From Pseudomonas yamanorum (lineage in GTDB: Bacteria; Pseudomonadota; Gammaproteobacteria; Pseudomonadales; Pseudomonadaceae), in assembly GCF_013386765.1 (NCBI RefSeq), contig NZ_JACARE010000003.1, positions 250,855 through 314,854 on the forward strand: a stretch of 64,000 nt of DNA, in the 5' to 3' direction. The notes beneath the pieces are model-generated. The model did not search any database, had not been told where the DNA came from, and was given only the letters and a program-made list of their open reading frames with translations. Position numbers and translations under genes: made by a program. Positions 31,030-39,441 of this stretch are shown piece after piece. Each line of letters starts with the position of its first letter. The stretch's first letter is position 1.

Positions 31030-31677
31030 TCAGATCGGACAGGTCACGCCTGTGCCGCCGATCCCGCAATAACCCTGGGGATTCTTCGCCAGGTACTGCT
31101 GGTGGTACGCCTCGGCGAAGTACACCGTCGGCGCTTCTTCGATTTCCGTGGTGATGGTGCCCAGGCCCGCCTTGGTCAGTTCATTCTGATACGCCTGTGC
31201 ACTGGCCTTCGCCGCCTCCAGGTGCTCCGGCTTGACCGCGTAGATCACCGAGCGGTACTGGCTGCCGATGTCATTGCCCTGGCGCATGCCCTGGGTCGGG
31301 TTGTGCAGTTCCCAGAACATTTTCAGCAGCTCTTCGTAGCTGATCTTGTCCTGGTCAAACACCACCAACACCACTTCGCTGTGGCCGGTCAGGCCCGAGC
31401 ACACTTCTTCGTACGTCGGGTTCGGCGTGTAGCCGCCGGCATAACCCACTACCGTGCTGACCACGCCGTCACGCTGCCAGAAACGACGCTCTGCGCCCCA
31501 GAAGCAACCCAGGCCAAAGATCGCAAACTCTACGTTGTCGACAAACGGGCCCAGCAGCGGGTTGCCATTGACGAAGTGCGTCTCGGGCAGCGACATCGGG
31601 GTTTCACGGCCAGGCAAAGCTTGTTCTTGAGTAGGAAGCACGTTTTTGTTCACCAGAATTTCCGAGCGCAAGACCAT
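31030..31677 (-). CDS. msrA: Peptide methionine sulfoxide reductase MsrA
   Basis: 215 residues. The active site is GCFWGAE, with the catalytic Cys at about residue 58. [16 protein letters not shown] and GSQYRSVIY complete the family blocks. The C-terminus [13 protein letters not shown] holds the resolving cysteines. It reduces methionine-S-sulfoxide in proteins using thioredoxin. Two tandem ATGs occur; the second (31677) is preferred because its spacing from AGAGGA is better. Single gene, convergent with rlmJ. Confidence 0.95.
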   Translation of the reverse strand: MVLRSEILVNKNVLPTQEQALPGRETPMSLPETHFVNGNPLLGPFVDNVEFAIFGLGCFWGAERRFWQRDGVVSTVVGYAGGYTPNPTYEEVCSGLTGHSEVVLVVFDQDKISYEELLKMFWELHNPTQGMRQGNDIGSQYRSVIYAVKPEHLEAAKASAQAYQNELTKAGLGTITTEIEEAPTVYFAEAYHQQYLAKNPQGYCGIGGTGVTCPI

Positions 31678-31751
31678 CATCAGTCCTCTCAGTCAGATTG
31701 AGTTACAGATAAGAATTCAGACTGCCAGTGTGCCCGAGTGTTACCGCGCTG

Positions 31752-34442
31752 TCAGGCGATTGGCCCGCGAGGATAACGTTTAAGCATCTTCAACAACTCG
31801 GAGCCCGGGATTGGCCGGTCGAACAGGTAGCCCTGGCCGACGTCGCAACGGTGGCGGCGCAGGAACGCCAGCTGCTCGGCGGTCTCGATGCCTTCGGCCA
31901 CGACCTTGAGCTTGAGGTTGTGGGCCATCGCGATCACCGCCGAGGTGATTTCCATGTCGTCCTGGTTGTCCGGGATTTCATGAATGAAGCTGCGATCGAT
32001 CTTGATGATGTCGATCGGGAATTTCTTCAGGTAGCTCAGCGACGAGTAACCGGTGCCGAAGTCGTCCATGGCCAGGGTCAGGCCAAAACTCTTCAACTGG
32101 TCCAGTTGCAGGCGTGTGTCTTCGGTGGCTTCCAGCAGCAGGCCTTCGGTCAGCTCCAGTTCCAGCAGGTTGGCCGGCAACCGTTCTTCCTTGAGGATTG
32201 CGGCAATCGAGGCCACCAGGTCCGGGTCGGAAAACTGCTTGGGCGACAGGTTGATCGCCACCTGCAGGTTGCCCATGCCGGCAGACGTTAGCTGTCGGCT
32301 CATGCGGCAGGCCTGGCGGGCGATCCATTTGCCGATGGGGATGATCAGCCCGGTCTCTTCAGCCACGCTGATGAATTGATCGGGGCGGATCATGCCCTTT
32401 TCCGGATGGTTCCAGCGCAACAGCGCTTCCATGCCCAGCAGGCGGCCGCTGCGCAGGCACAGCTTGGGCTGGTAGAACACGTCCAGCTCGTTCTGGGTCA
32501 GGGCGCGGCGCAGGTTGTTTTCCACGAACAGCTTGTAGCTGGCTTCGGCGTTCAGTGCTTCGGTAAACACCTGAACCTGGTGTTTGCCGTTGGCCTTGGC
32601 CTTGTGCAGCGCCAGGCCTGCGTTGCGCATCAGGGTTTGCGGGTCGCGGCCATGCAGCGGCGCGCAGGCCAGGCCCACGGAGCCGGTGACGCTGATCAAC
32701 TGGTTGTCGACGAACATCGGCTTGTCGAGGGTGGCCAGCAACTGGCTGGCGACCTGCTGGCCGCTCTCAAGGTCGGTATCGTCCAGCAGCACGGCAAATT
32801 CGTTACTGGCAAACCGCGCCAGGCTGCCGCTGGCAGTCAGGCTGTTGCGCAGGCGCCGTGCCAGGCTGATCAGCAGCTTGTCACCGGTCTGGTGGCCAAG
32901 GCTGTCGTTGATCCGCTTGAAGTTGTCGATGTCTACCAGCAGCAGGCTGATGGGGCTGTCGCTGTCCCGGGCAAAGCGTTCGTCGAGGTTGCGGATGAAC
33001 GCCGGGCGGTTGCCCAGGTTGGTCAGGTTGTCGGTGTAGGCCAGGCGCTCGATGCGCTGCTGGGCCAGCTTGGTCTGGGTGATGTCTTCGTAGATGCCGA
33101 TGTAGTGCGTCAGCTCGCGGTTATCGCCATACACCTTGGAGATCGACAACTGGCCCCAGTAGGGTTCGAGGTTCTTGCGCCGGCTCTTGAACTCGCCTTG
33201 CCAGCTGTTGCTCTTGGCCAGGCTTGAAGGTGCATCGAACAGCAACTCGCTGAGGTTCTCCAGCGCCGGCAGTTCCGACAGCAGGTGGCCGTGGACTTCT
33301 TCGGTGCTGTACTGGGTGATCGCGGTAAAGCTGGGGTTGACGTACTCCACCACGCCGTCGCAATTGACCAGCAGGAATGCGTTGGCACTTTGCTCCACCG
33401 CCCGCTGGAACAAATGCAGGGCGCTGGTGGCGGTGCGGCGGTTGTGGTTGTTGATCACCTGGGCGAACTGGTCGGCCAGTTCTCCGGCAAAGGCGATCTC
33501 GTCGGACTGCCAGGCGCGGGTGCTGCCGCTTTGCTCCAGGCACAGGACGCCGACCACATTGCCGTCGACGCGGATACTGGCGTCGAGCATGGCGTGGACG
33601 TCCCGCGGGCGCAGGCTCTCGGCCATCTCGCGGGTGCGCGGGTCGCGCATGGCGTTGGTGGCGTCGATGGCACGGCTGGTTTGCAGGGCCTCCAGATAGT
33701 CCGGGAAGCTGCTCGCATCGATCGGTTCAGGCAAGTGGTGTTGCTGATCGTCGCGGTGGTAGGCGGAAATCGGTACCAGATGCTGGTTTTCGAGGTTCCA
33801 GATGCTGGCGCAGTCGATCTGGTAGATATCGCAGGCACTGCGGGTTATCAGCTCGGCGGCTTCGCGCAGTGAGTTATTGGTGCTGTAGCGCTGGCGGGCC
33901 AGCAGCAGGATCAGCTCCTGCTGGGCGCGCACCCGCTCAAGGTGTTGCAGTTGTTCCTGCTGGGCACGCTGGTTGAGCTCAAGGGCGATCTGCAGGCGGC
34001 TGTTCTGGCTTTCGAGATCCGCCGCCGGGGCCAGCGGCATATCACTGAACAGGCCGTCGACCACCATCAGGTAGCCGCGCAGCAGGTGGCGATTGTGTTG
34101 CTTGTAGGCCTCGCCCAGTTCCAGCAGGCTCAAGGGGCCGTCATTGGTGTGCAGGGTGTAGCGCACCAGGTAATGCGGGCTGATGGTCAGCTGTTCCTGG
34201 ATCGCGTCATGCAACTGATAGCGCGCCTGGGGCTCCATCAGGCTGGCGTAGGGCGAGCCGATCAGGGCGCACAATTCCACGGCGGGCAGGCCGAATTGGC
34301 GTTCGCAGTTGGGGTCGAGGTACAGCAGGGCCCAGCTTGCCTCATTAAGCCGCTCGAAACGCAGCATACCGAGGCGCGAAGGCACCGGTAATTGCGTCAC
34401 TACCTCGGCCGCCGTACGGGCGACATCGGGTTGGCTTTTCAT
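31752..34442 (-). CDS. dipA: c-di-GMP phosphodiesterase DipA-type (GAF-PAS-degenerate GGDEF-EAL)
   Basis: 896 residues. An N-terminal PAS-like region (~20-130) is followed by a coiled coil (~140-185), GAF (~190-335), PAS (~340-455), GGDEF (~465-625) and EAL (~640-890). The GGDEF signature reads ASNEF (545-549), so cyclase activity is unlikely. The EAL domain keeps EALLRW (672-677), the Asn of INLSPKQF, ELTEG and DDFGTG, so it should hydrolyse c-di-GMP. The order msrA-dipA-aceF-aceE and the ASNEF variant match P. aeruginosa DipA, needed for biofilm dispersion. The ATG at 34442 lacks a good ribosome-binding site. Confidence 0.9.
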   Translation of the reverse strand: MKSQPDVARTAAEVVTQLPVPSRLGMLRFERLNEASWALLYLDPNCERQFGLPAVELCALIGSPYASLMEPQARYQLHDAIQEQLTISPHYLVRYTLHTNDGPLSLLELGEAYKQHNRHLLRGYLMVVDGLFSDMPLAPAADLESQNSRLQIALELNQRAQQEQLQHLERVRAQQELILLLARQRYSTNNSLREAAELITRSACDIYQIDCASIWNLENQHLVPISAYHRDDQQHHLPEPIDASSFPDYLEALQTSRAIDATNAMRDPRTREMAESLRPRDVHAMLDASIRVDGNVVGVLCLEQSGSTRAWQSDEIAFAGELADQFAQVINNHNRRTATSALHLFQRAVEQSANAFLLVNCDGVVEYVNPSFTAITQYSTEEVHGHLLSELPALENLSELLFDAPSSLAKSNSWQGEFKSRRKNLEPYWGQLSISKVYGDNRELTHYIGIYEDITQTKLAQQRIERLAYTDNLTNLGNRPAFIRNLDERFARDSDSPISLLLVDIDNFKRINDSLGHQTGDKLLISLARRLRNSLTASGSLARFASNEFAVLLDDTDLESGQQVASQLLATLDKPMFVDNQLISVTGSVGLACAPLHGRDPQTLMRNAGLALHKAKANGKHQVQVFTEALNAEASYKLFVENNLRRALTQNELDVFYQPKLCLRSGRLLGMEALLRWNHPEKGMIRPDQFISVAEETGLIIPIGKWIARQACRMSRQLTSAGMGNLQVAINLSPKQFSDPDLVASIAAILKEERLPANLLELELTEGLLLEATEDTRLQLDQLKSFGLTLAMDDFGTGYSSLSYLKKFPIDIIKIDRSFIHEIPDNQDDMEITSAVIAMAHNLKLKVVAEGIETAEQLAFLRRHRCDVGQGYLFDRPIPGSELLKMLKRYPRGPIA

Positions 34443-34659
34443 GGGGAAACTCGCTTGGAAAAATGCGCATCGCGCCGGGCTCACGCCCTCTTTACTGTTG
34501 CCTGCGGCAAGGTTGCATCATGCAGCACGGGCTGACAAGAGAGGATGAAGGCTAAGTGCTATAAGTAGGTTATCGGCCAGCGGGCGGTTTTCTGCAACCG
34601 GGGTGATGGGCGGTGTACAAGCTCAATTTCCGTGTCCAACTTTTGTGCGAAAAGCAGGC

Positions 34660-34687
34660 AAAAAAAGCCCCGCCAATTGGCGGGGTT
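34660..34687 (-). terminator. Rho-independent terminator of aceEF
   Basis: On the minus strand CCCCGCC-AATT-GGCGGGG (34685 down to 34668) is followed by C and a run of T (34666-34661), about 70 bases after the aceF stop. Confidence 0.93.
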
Positions 34688-34693
34688 GAGGTA

Positions 34694-34750
34694 CGAGCGT
34701 GGCGCTCGGAAATCGGTAAAACCAGGTCTTCTGCACGGGCAGAAGACCTG
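34694..34750 (-). other. Two further perfect hairpins between aceF and its terminator
   Basis: A 12-bp perfect inverted repeat (34723-34734 with 34739-34750, loop ACGG) begins eight bases after the aceF stop, followed by a 6-bp one (CGAGCG at 34694-34699, CGCTCG at 34703-34708). Together with the terminator this makes three stem-loops in the 3' UTR, likely protecting the abundant mRNA from 3' decay. The rest of 34443-34757 holds only the dipA upstream region, where I could not place a promoter. Confidence 0.6.
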
Positions 34751-34757
34751 TTGAGGC

Positions 34758-36401
34758 TTAAAGCAGGATGGTGCGGATGTCGTTCAGCAACTGGCTCAGG
34801 CGCTGAGTGAAGCGTGCAGCCGCGGCGCCATTGATCACACGGTGATCGTAGGACAACGACAGTGGCAGCATCAGCTTCGGCTGGAACGCTTTACCGTCCC
34901 ACACAGGCTGGATGGTGGCCTTGGAAACACCGAGGATCGCCACTTCCGGCGCGTTGACGATTGGCGTGAAGCCAGTGCCGCCAATGTGCCCGAGGCTGGA
35001 GATGGTGAAGCACGCGCCCTGCATGTCGTCCGGGGTGAGCTTCTTGTCACGGGCCTTGGCAGCCAGTGCGGCAGCCTCAGCGGCAAGCTGCAGCAGGCTC
35101 TTCTGGTCGACGTTCTTGATGACCGGTACCAGCAGGCCATCCGGCGTGTCGACGGCAAAGCCGATGTGCACGTACTTCTTGCGAATGATCGCCTTGCCGC
35201 TAGGCGCCAGCGAGCTGTTGAAGTCCGGCAGTTCCTTGAGCAAGTGCGCGCAAGCCTTGAGCAGCAGTGGCAGCACGGTCAGCTTCACGCCAGCCTTCTC
35301 GGCCACGGCTTTCTGCGCAACGCGGAAAGCTTCCAGGTCGGTAATGTCGGCCTGGTCGAACTGAGTCACGTGCGGGATGTTCAGCCAGCTGGCGTGCAGG
35401 CCGGCCGCGCCGATTTGCATCAGGCGGGTCATCGGCACTTCTTCGATTTCGCCGAAGCGGCTGAAGTCGACGGTGCGGATCGGCGGAATGCCCGAGCCAC
35501 CGGTAGCAGCGCCGGCAGCCGGAGCTTCCTTGGCCTTCTGCATCATGGATTTGACGTAAACCTGCACGTCTTCCTTCAGCACGCGACCGTGAGGACCGCT
35601 GGCAGTGACCGCGCTCAGCTCGACGCCGAATTCACGTGCCAGTTGGCGCACGGCAGGGCCGGCATGAACCTTGGCACCGCTTGGCGCAGGTGCAGCCGCC
35701 GGAGCCGGTGCGGCCTCGGCTTTTGCAGCAGGTGCAGGCGCAGCGGCAGGTGCAGCTTCAGCCTTGGCGGCCGGAGCAGCGGCGGCTGGAGCGGCAGCAG
35801 CAGGAGCCGCAGCGCCCGCTACTTTCAGCTTGAGGATGAAGTCACCAGTACCGACTTCGTCTTCCAGCTTCACGGCAATGCTTTCCACCACACCGGCAGC
35901 CGGCGAAGGGATTTCCATGGAGGCCTTGTCGGACTCCAGGGTGATCAGCGACTGGTCGGCTTCGACGGTGTCGCCGACCTTAACCAGCAGCTCGATGATC
36001 TTGGCCTTGCCCGACGAACCGATGTCCGGAACATGAATGTCCTGGACGGTAGCGGCAGCAGCAGGTGCAGCAGCCGGGGCCGCAGGGGCCTCGGCAGCAG
36101 CGGCAGGCTTTTCAGCGGCAGCCGGGGCAGCAGCAGGAGCGGCCGCCGCAGGGGCCGCATCAGCGGCACCTTCGATTTCCAGCTCAAGCAGTTCGTCGCC
36201 TTCTTTCAGGCGGTCGCCCAGCTTCACTTTCAGGCTTTTGACCACGCCGGCCTTGGGAGCAGGGATTTCCATGCTCGCCTTGTCCGATTCCAGGGTCAGG
36301 ATGCTCTGGTCGGCTTCGACGGTGTCGCCGACCTTCACAAACAGTTCAATTACTTCACCTTCACCGCTGCCGATGTCAGGTACGCGAATGAGTTCGCTCA
36401 C
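34758..36401 (-). CDS. aceF: Pyruvate dehydrogenase E2, dihydrolipoamide acetyltransferase
   Basis: 547 residues. Two lipoyl domains have attachment lysines K41 and K159, each in ESDKASMEIP, and are joined by Ala/Pro-rich flexible linkers (~80-118 and ~197-243). The E3/E1-binding domain (~245-283, HAGPAVRQLAREFGVELSAV) follows. The catalytic CAT domain ends with SYDHRVINGAAAARF, active-site His about residue 520. E. coli E2 has three lipoyl domains, Pseudomonas E2 two, as here. It starts with GTG at 36401, with GAGGAG 7 bases upstream and 11 bases after the aceE stop, so both are one operon. Confidence 0.97.
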   Translation of the reverse strand: MSELIRVPDIGSGEGEVIELFVKVGDTVEADQSILTLESDKASMEIPAPKAGVVKSLKVKLGDRLKEGDELLELEIEGAADAAPAAAAPAAAPAAAEKPAAAAEAPAAPAAAPAAAATVQDIHVPDIGSSGKAKIIELLVKVGDTVEADQSLITLESDKASMEIPSPAAGVVESIAVKLEDEVGTGDFILKLKVAGAAAPAAAAPAAAAPAAKAEAAPAAAPAPAAKAEAAPAPAAAPAPSGAKVHAGPAVRQLAREFGVELSAVTASGPHGRVLKEDVQVYVKSMMQKAKEAPAAGAATGGSGIPPIRTVDFSRFGEIEEVPMTRLMQIGAAGLHASWLNIPHVTQFDQADITDLEAFRVAQKAVAEKAGVKLTVLPLLLKACAHLLKELPDFNSSLAPSGKAIIRKKYVHIGFAVDTPDGLLVPVIKNVDQKSLLQLAAEAAALAAKARDKKLTPDDMQGACFTISSLGHIGGTGFTPIVNAPEVAILGVSKATIQPVWDGKAFQPKLMLPLSLSYDHRVINGAAAARFTQRLSQLLNDIRTILL

Positions 36402-36412
36402 AGAAAGTCTCC

Positions 36413-39058
36413 TCAGCAGTCCAGTGGGTTGCGTTTTTCCGGGTTGATCCCGAACTTGACGATAGCGTCTGCTACCACCTTAGGTTCGATTTCACCACGG
36501 TCAGCCAAGGCTTCCAGGGCTGCCAACACCACGAAGTGACGGTCGACTTCGAAGAAGTGACGCAGCTTCTTGCGGCTGTCACTACGGCCGAAACCGTCGG
36601 TGCCCAGGACTTTGAATTCCTTGGACGGTACCCACTGACGAATTTGTTCAGCAAACAGTTTCATGTAGTCGGTAGAGGCGATCACCGGACCTTTACGGCC
36701 AGCCAGGCACTCTTCAACGTAGGTGCGCGCAGGCTTCTGGCCCGGGTGCAGGCGGTTGCTGCGCTCTACGGCCAGGCCGTCGCGACGCAGTTCGTTGAAG
36801 CTGGTAACGCTCCATACGTCAGCGCCGACGTTGAACTCTTCACGCAGGATTTTCGCAGCTTCACGCACTTCGCGCAGGATGGTGCCGGAGCCCATCAGTT
36901 GCACGTGGTGAGCGGCTTCCTTGGTGTCTTCTTCGAGCAGGTACATGCCCTTGATGATGCCTTCCTCGACACCGGCCGGCATGGCTGGCTGCTGGTAGGA
37001 CTCGTTCATCACGGTGATGTAGTAGAAAACGTCCTGCTGCTCTTCGGTCATCTTCTTCATGCCGTCCTGGATGATCACCGCCAGCTCATAGCCGTAGGTT
37101 GGATCAAAGGTGCGGCAGTTCGGGATGGTGCCGGCCAGGATGTGGCTGTGACCATCTTCGTGTTGCAGGCCTTCGCCGTTCAGCGTGGTCCGGCCGGCGG
37201 TGCCGCCGATCAGGAAGCCACGGGTACGGCTGTCGCCAGCGGCCCAGGCGAGGTCGCCGATACGCTGGAAGCCGAACATCGAGTAGAAGATGTAGAACGG
37301 CAGCATTGGCTGGTTGTGGCTGGAGTACGAAGTACCGGCAGCGATGAAGGAGCTCATGGCGCCCGCTTCGTTGATGCCTTCTTCGAGGATCTGGCCCTTC
37401 TTGTCTTCCTTGTAGAACATCACCTGGTCTTTATCGACTGGCTCGTAGAGCTGGCCGACGGAGGAGTAGATGCCCAACTGACGGAACATGCCTTCCATAC
37501 CGAAGGTACGGGCTTCGTCCGGGATGATCGGCACGATACGCGAGCCGATTTCCTTGTCCTTGACCAGCTGCGCGAGGATCCGCACGAAGGCCATGGTGGT
37601 GGAGATTTCACGGTCGCCCGAGCCGTCCAGGATAGCCTTGAGGGTATCCAGTGGCGGTGTAGGAATGTCGAAAGACTTGGCGCGGCGCTGTGGCACGAAA
37701 CCGCCCAGTGCAGTGCGACGCTCGCTGAGGTAGCGGGCTTCGGCGCTGTTTGGCTCCGGCTTGAAGAACGGCAGGTTCTCCAGCTCTTCGTCCTTGACCG
37801 GGATGTCGAAGCGGTCGCGGAACAACTTCAGGCTGTCGACATCGACTTTCTTGGTGTTGTGCGCCGTGTTTTTCGCTTCGCCGGCACCGGTGCCATAACC
37901 CTTGATGGTCTTGGCCAGGATGACGGTAGGTTGTTCTTTGTGGTTGACCGCTTCGTGGTACGCCGCGTAGACCTTGTACGGGTCGTGGCCGCCACGGTTG
38001 AGTTTCCAGATCTCGTCGTCGGACAGGTCTGCAACCATTGCCTTGAGTTCAGGCGTGTTGAAGAAGTGTTCACGTACGAACGCGCCGTCTTTGGCTTTGT
38101 AGTTCTGGTACTCGCCGTCGATGACTTCGTCCATGCGACGTTGCAGGATACCGTCGACGTCCTTGGCCAGCAGTGGGTCCCAGAAACGGCCCCAGATGAC
38201 TTTGGTCACGTTCCACTGAGCACCGCGGAACACACCTTCGAGTTCCTGGATGATCTTGCCGTTGCCGCGAACCGGGCCGTCGAGGCGCTGCAGGTTGCAG
38301 TTGATGACGAAGATCAGGTTGTCCAGCTTCTCGCGGCCAGCCAGGGAGATGGCGCCCAGGGATTCCGGCTCGTCGCACTCGCCGTCGCCCAGGAAGCACC
38401 AGACTTTCTGCTTGCCTTCAGGGATGAAGCCACGGGCTTCCAGGTACTTCATGAAGCGTGCCTGGTAGATCGCCTGGATCGGGCCAAGGCCCATGGATAC
38501 CGTCGGGAACTGCCAGAAATCAGGCATCAGCCAAGGGTGCGGATAGGACGAGAGGCCCTGGCCGTCGACTTCCTGGCGGAAGTTGTTCATTTGTTCTTCG
38601 GTGATGCGGCCTTCCATGAACGCACGGGCGTAGACGCCTGGCGAGGTGTGGCCCTGGAAGTAGATCAGGTCGCCGCCGTGTTCTTCGGTCGGGGCCTGGA
38701 AGAAGTAGTTGAAGCCGATGTCATACAGGGTTGCGCTGGAAGCGAAGCTGGAGATGTGACCGCCCAGGTCAGAATCTTTCAAGTTCGTGCGCATTACCAT
38801 CGCCATGGCGTTCCAGCGTACCAGCGAGCGAATGCGGCGTTCCATGAACAGGTCGCCAGGCATGCGTGCTTCGTGGGTAACGGGGATGGTGTTGCGGTAC
38901 GGCGTGGTGATGGCGTAGGGCAATTGCGAACCGCTGCGGGTTGCGAGTTCGCCCATACGGGTCATCAGGTAGTGCGCACGGTCTTCGCCTTCTTTGTCGA
39001 GAACCGATTCCAGGGCGTCCAGCCATTCCTGGGTTTCGACGGGATCGAGGTCTTGCAT
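36413..39058 (-). CDS. aceE: Pyruvate dehydrogenase E1 component (homodimeric)
   Basis: 881 residues starting MQDLDPVETQEWLDALESVL. It carries thiamine-diphosphate binding GDGECDEPESLGAISLAGRE ... NCNLQRLDGPVRGNGK, the inner-loop and active-site histidine regions (FFQAPTEEHGGD; GRTTLNGEGLQHEDGHSH) and the transketolase C-domain with LGTDGFGRSDSRKKLRHFFE. It decarboxylates pyruvate and acetylates E2. The start at 39058 has GGAG 6 bases upstream; a longer in-frame ATG at 39133 has no such site. A leader of roughly 145 bases with a stem-loop (39147-39164) separates the start from the promoter. Confidence 0.97.
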   Translation of the reverse strand: MQDLDPVETQEWLDALESVLDKEGEDRAHYLMTRMGELATRSGSQLPYAITTPYRNTIPVTHEARMPGDLFMERRIRSLVRWNAMAMVMRTNLKDSDLGGHISSFASSATLYDIGFNYFFQAPTEEHGGDLIYFQGHTSPGVYARAFMEGRITEEQMNNFRQEVDGQGLSSYPHPWLMPDFWQFPTVSMGLGPIQAIYQARFMKYLEARGFIPEGKQKVWCFLGDGECDEPESLGAISLAGREKLDNLIFVINCNLQRLDGPVRGNGKIIQELEGVFRGAQWNVTKVIWGRFWDPLLAKDVDGILQRRMDEVIDGEYQNYKAKDGAFVREHFFNTPELKAMVADLSDDEIWKLNRGGHDPYKVYAAYHEAVNHKEQPTVILAKTIKGYGTGAGEAKNTAHNTKKVDVDSLKLFRDRFDIPVKDEELENLPFFKPEPNSAEARYLSERRTALGGFVPQRRAKSFDIPTPPLDTLKAILDGSGDREISTTMAFVRILAQLVKDKEIGSRIVPIIPDEARTFGMEGMFRQLGIYSSVGQLYEPVDKDQVMFYKEDKKGQILEEGINEAGAMSSFIAAGTSYSSHNQPMLPFYIFYSMFGFQRIGDLAWAAGDSRTRGFLIGGTAGRTTLNGEGLQHEDGHSHILAGTIPNCRTFDPTYGYELAVIIQDGMKKMTEEQQDVFYYITVMNESYQQPAMPAGVEEGIIKGMYLLEEDTKEAAHHVQLMGSGTILREVREAAKILREEFNVGADVWSVTSFNELRRDGLAVERSNRLHPGQKPARTYVEECLAGRKGPVIASTDYMKLFAEQIRQWVPSKEFKVLGTDGFGRSDSRKKLRHFFEVDRHFVVLAALEALADRGEIEPKVVADAIVKFGINPEKRNPLDC

Positions 39059-39169
39059 GGCTTGCTCCAGGGCGGAAAGGCTACCAGAATCGGTTGCCTG
39101 AAGTTTGCGACTGGCCTTGTGGGCAGACGACATAAATTCTTGGATGGCCGAAGGTTGCTTCGGCGTCCT

Positions 39170-39238
39170 GTAGTTTTACTACAAATCGTCGGCCATTTCA
39201 GCCTTTCGAATGTATATACGAGTAGTAAAACTACACAA
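39170..39238 (-). promoter_or_regulatory. aceE promoter with two FadR/PdhR-type operators
   Basis: Two 13-base elements, GTAGTTTTACTAC (39170-39182) and GTAGTAAAACTAC (39222-39234), are exact reverse complements with centres 52 bases apart, about five helical turns. Each fits TNGTNNNACNA, the binding pattern of the FadR subfamily of GntR regulators, which includes PdhR. On the minus strand TTGTGT (39238-39233), a 16-base gap and TATACA (39216-39211) form a plausible sigma70 promoter, with one operator between -35 and -10 and the other just downstream of the start. The rest of 39059-39441 shows no gene; the glnE promoter must lie in 39240-39430. Confidence 0.65.
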
Positions 39239-39441
39239 GACTGAGCGGATTGCTCGGTCTAGCTGGCGAGCATAATCGTTATTGTTGGTCATTTGCGAAC
39301 AAGAAAAGGTGAAATCTTGATGTTGCCTGCCAAAATAAATTTAATTTCAGCTATTTATAACCTTTGTTCGACAGTCCTTCACCGAGTGTGGTTCTTGCGT
39401 TCACAGCAACAAGCCATTTACGCGCCGATCAAGGATAGACC

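Noticed and set aside
36536..39244. 902-codon open frame on the plus strand
   Set aside because: Exactly opposite aceE, low-complexity composition, no family features; aceE is certain.
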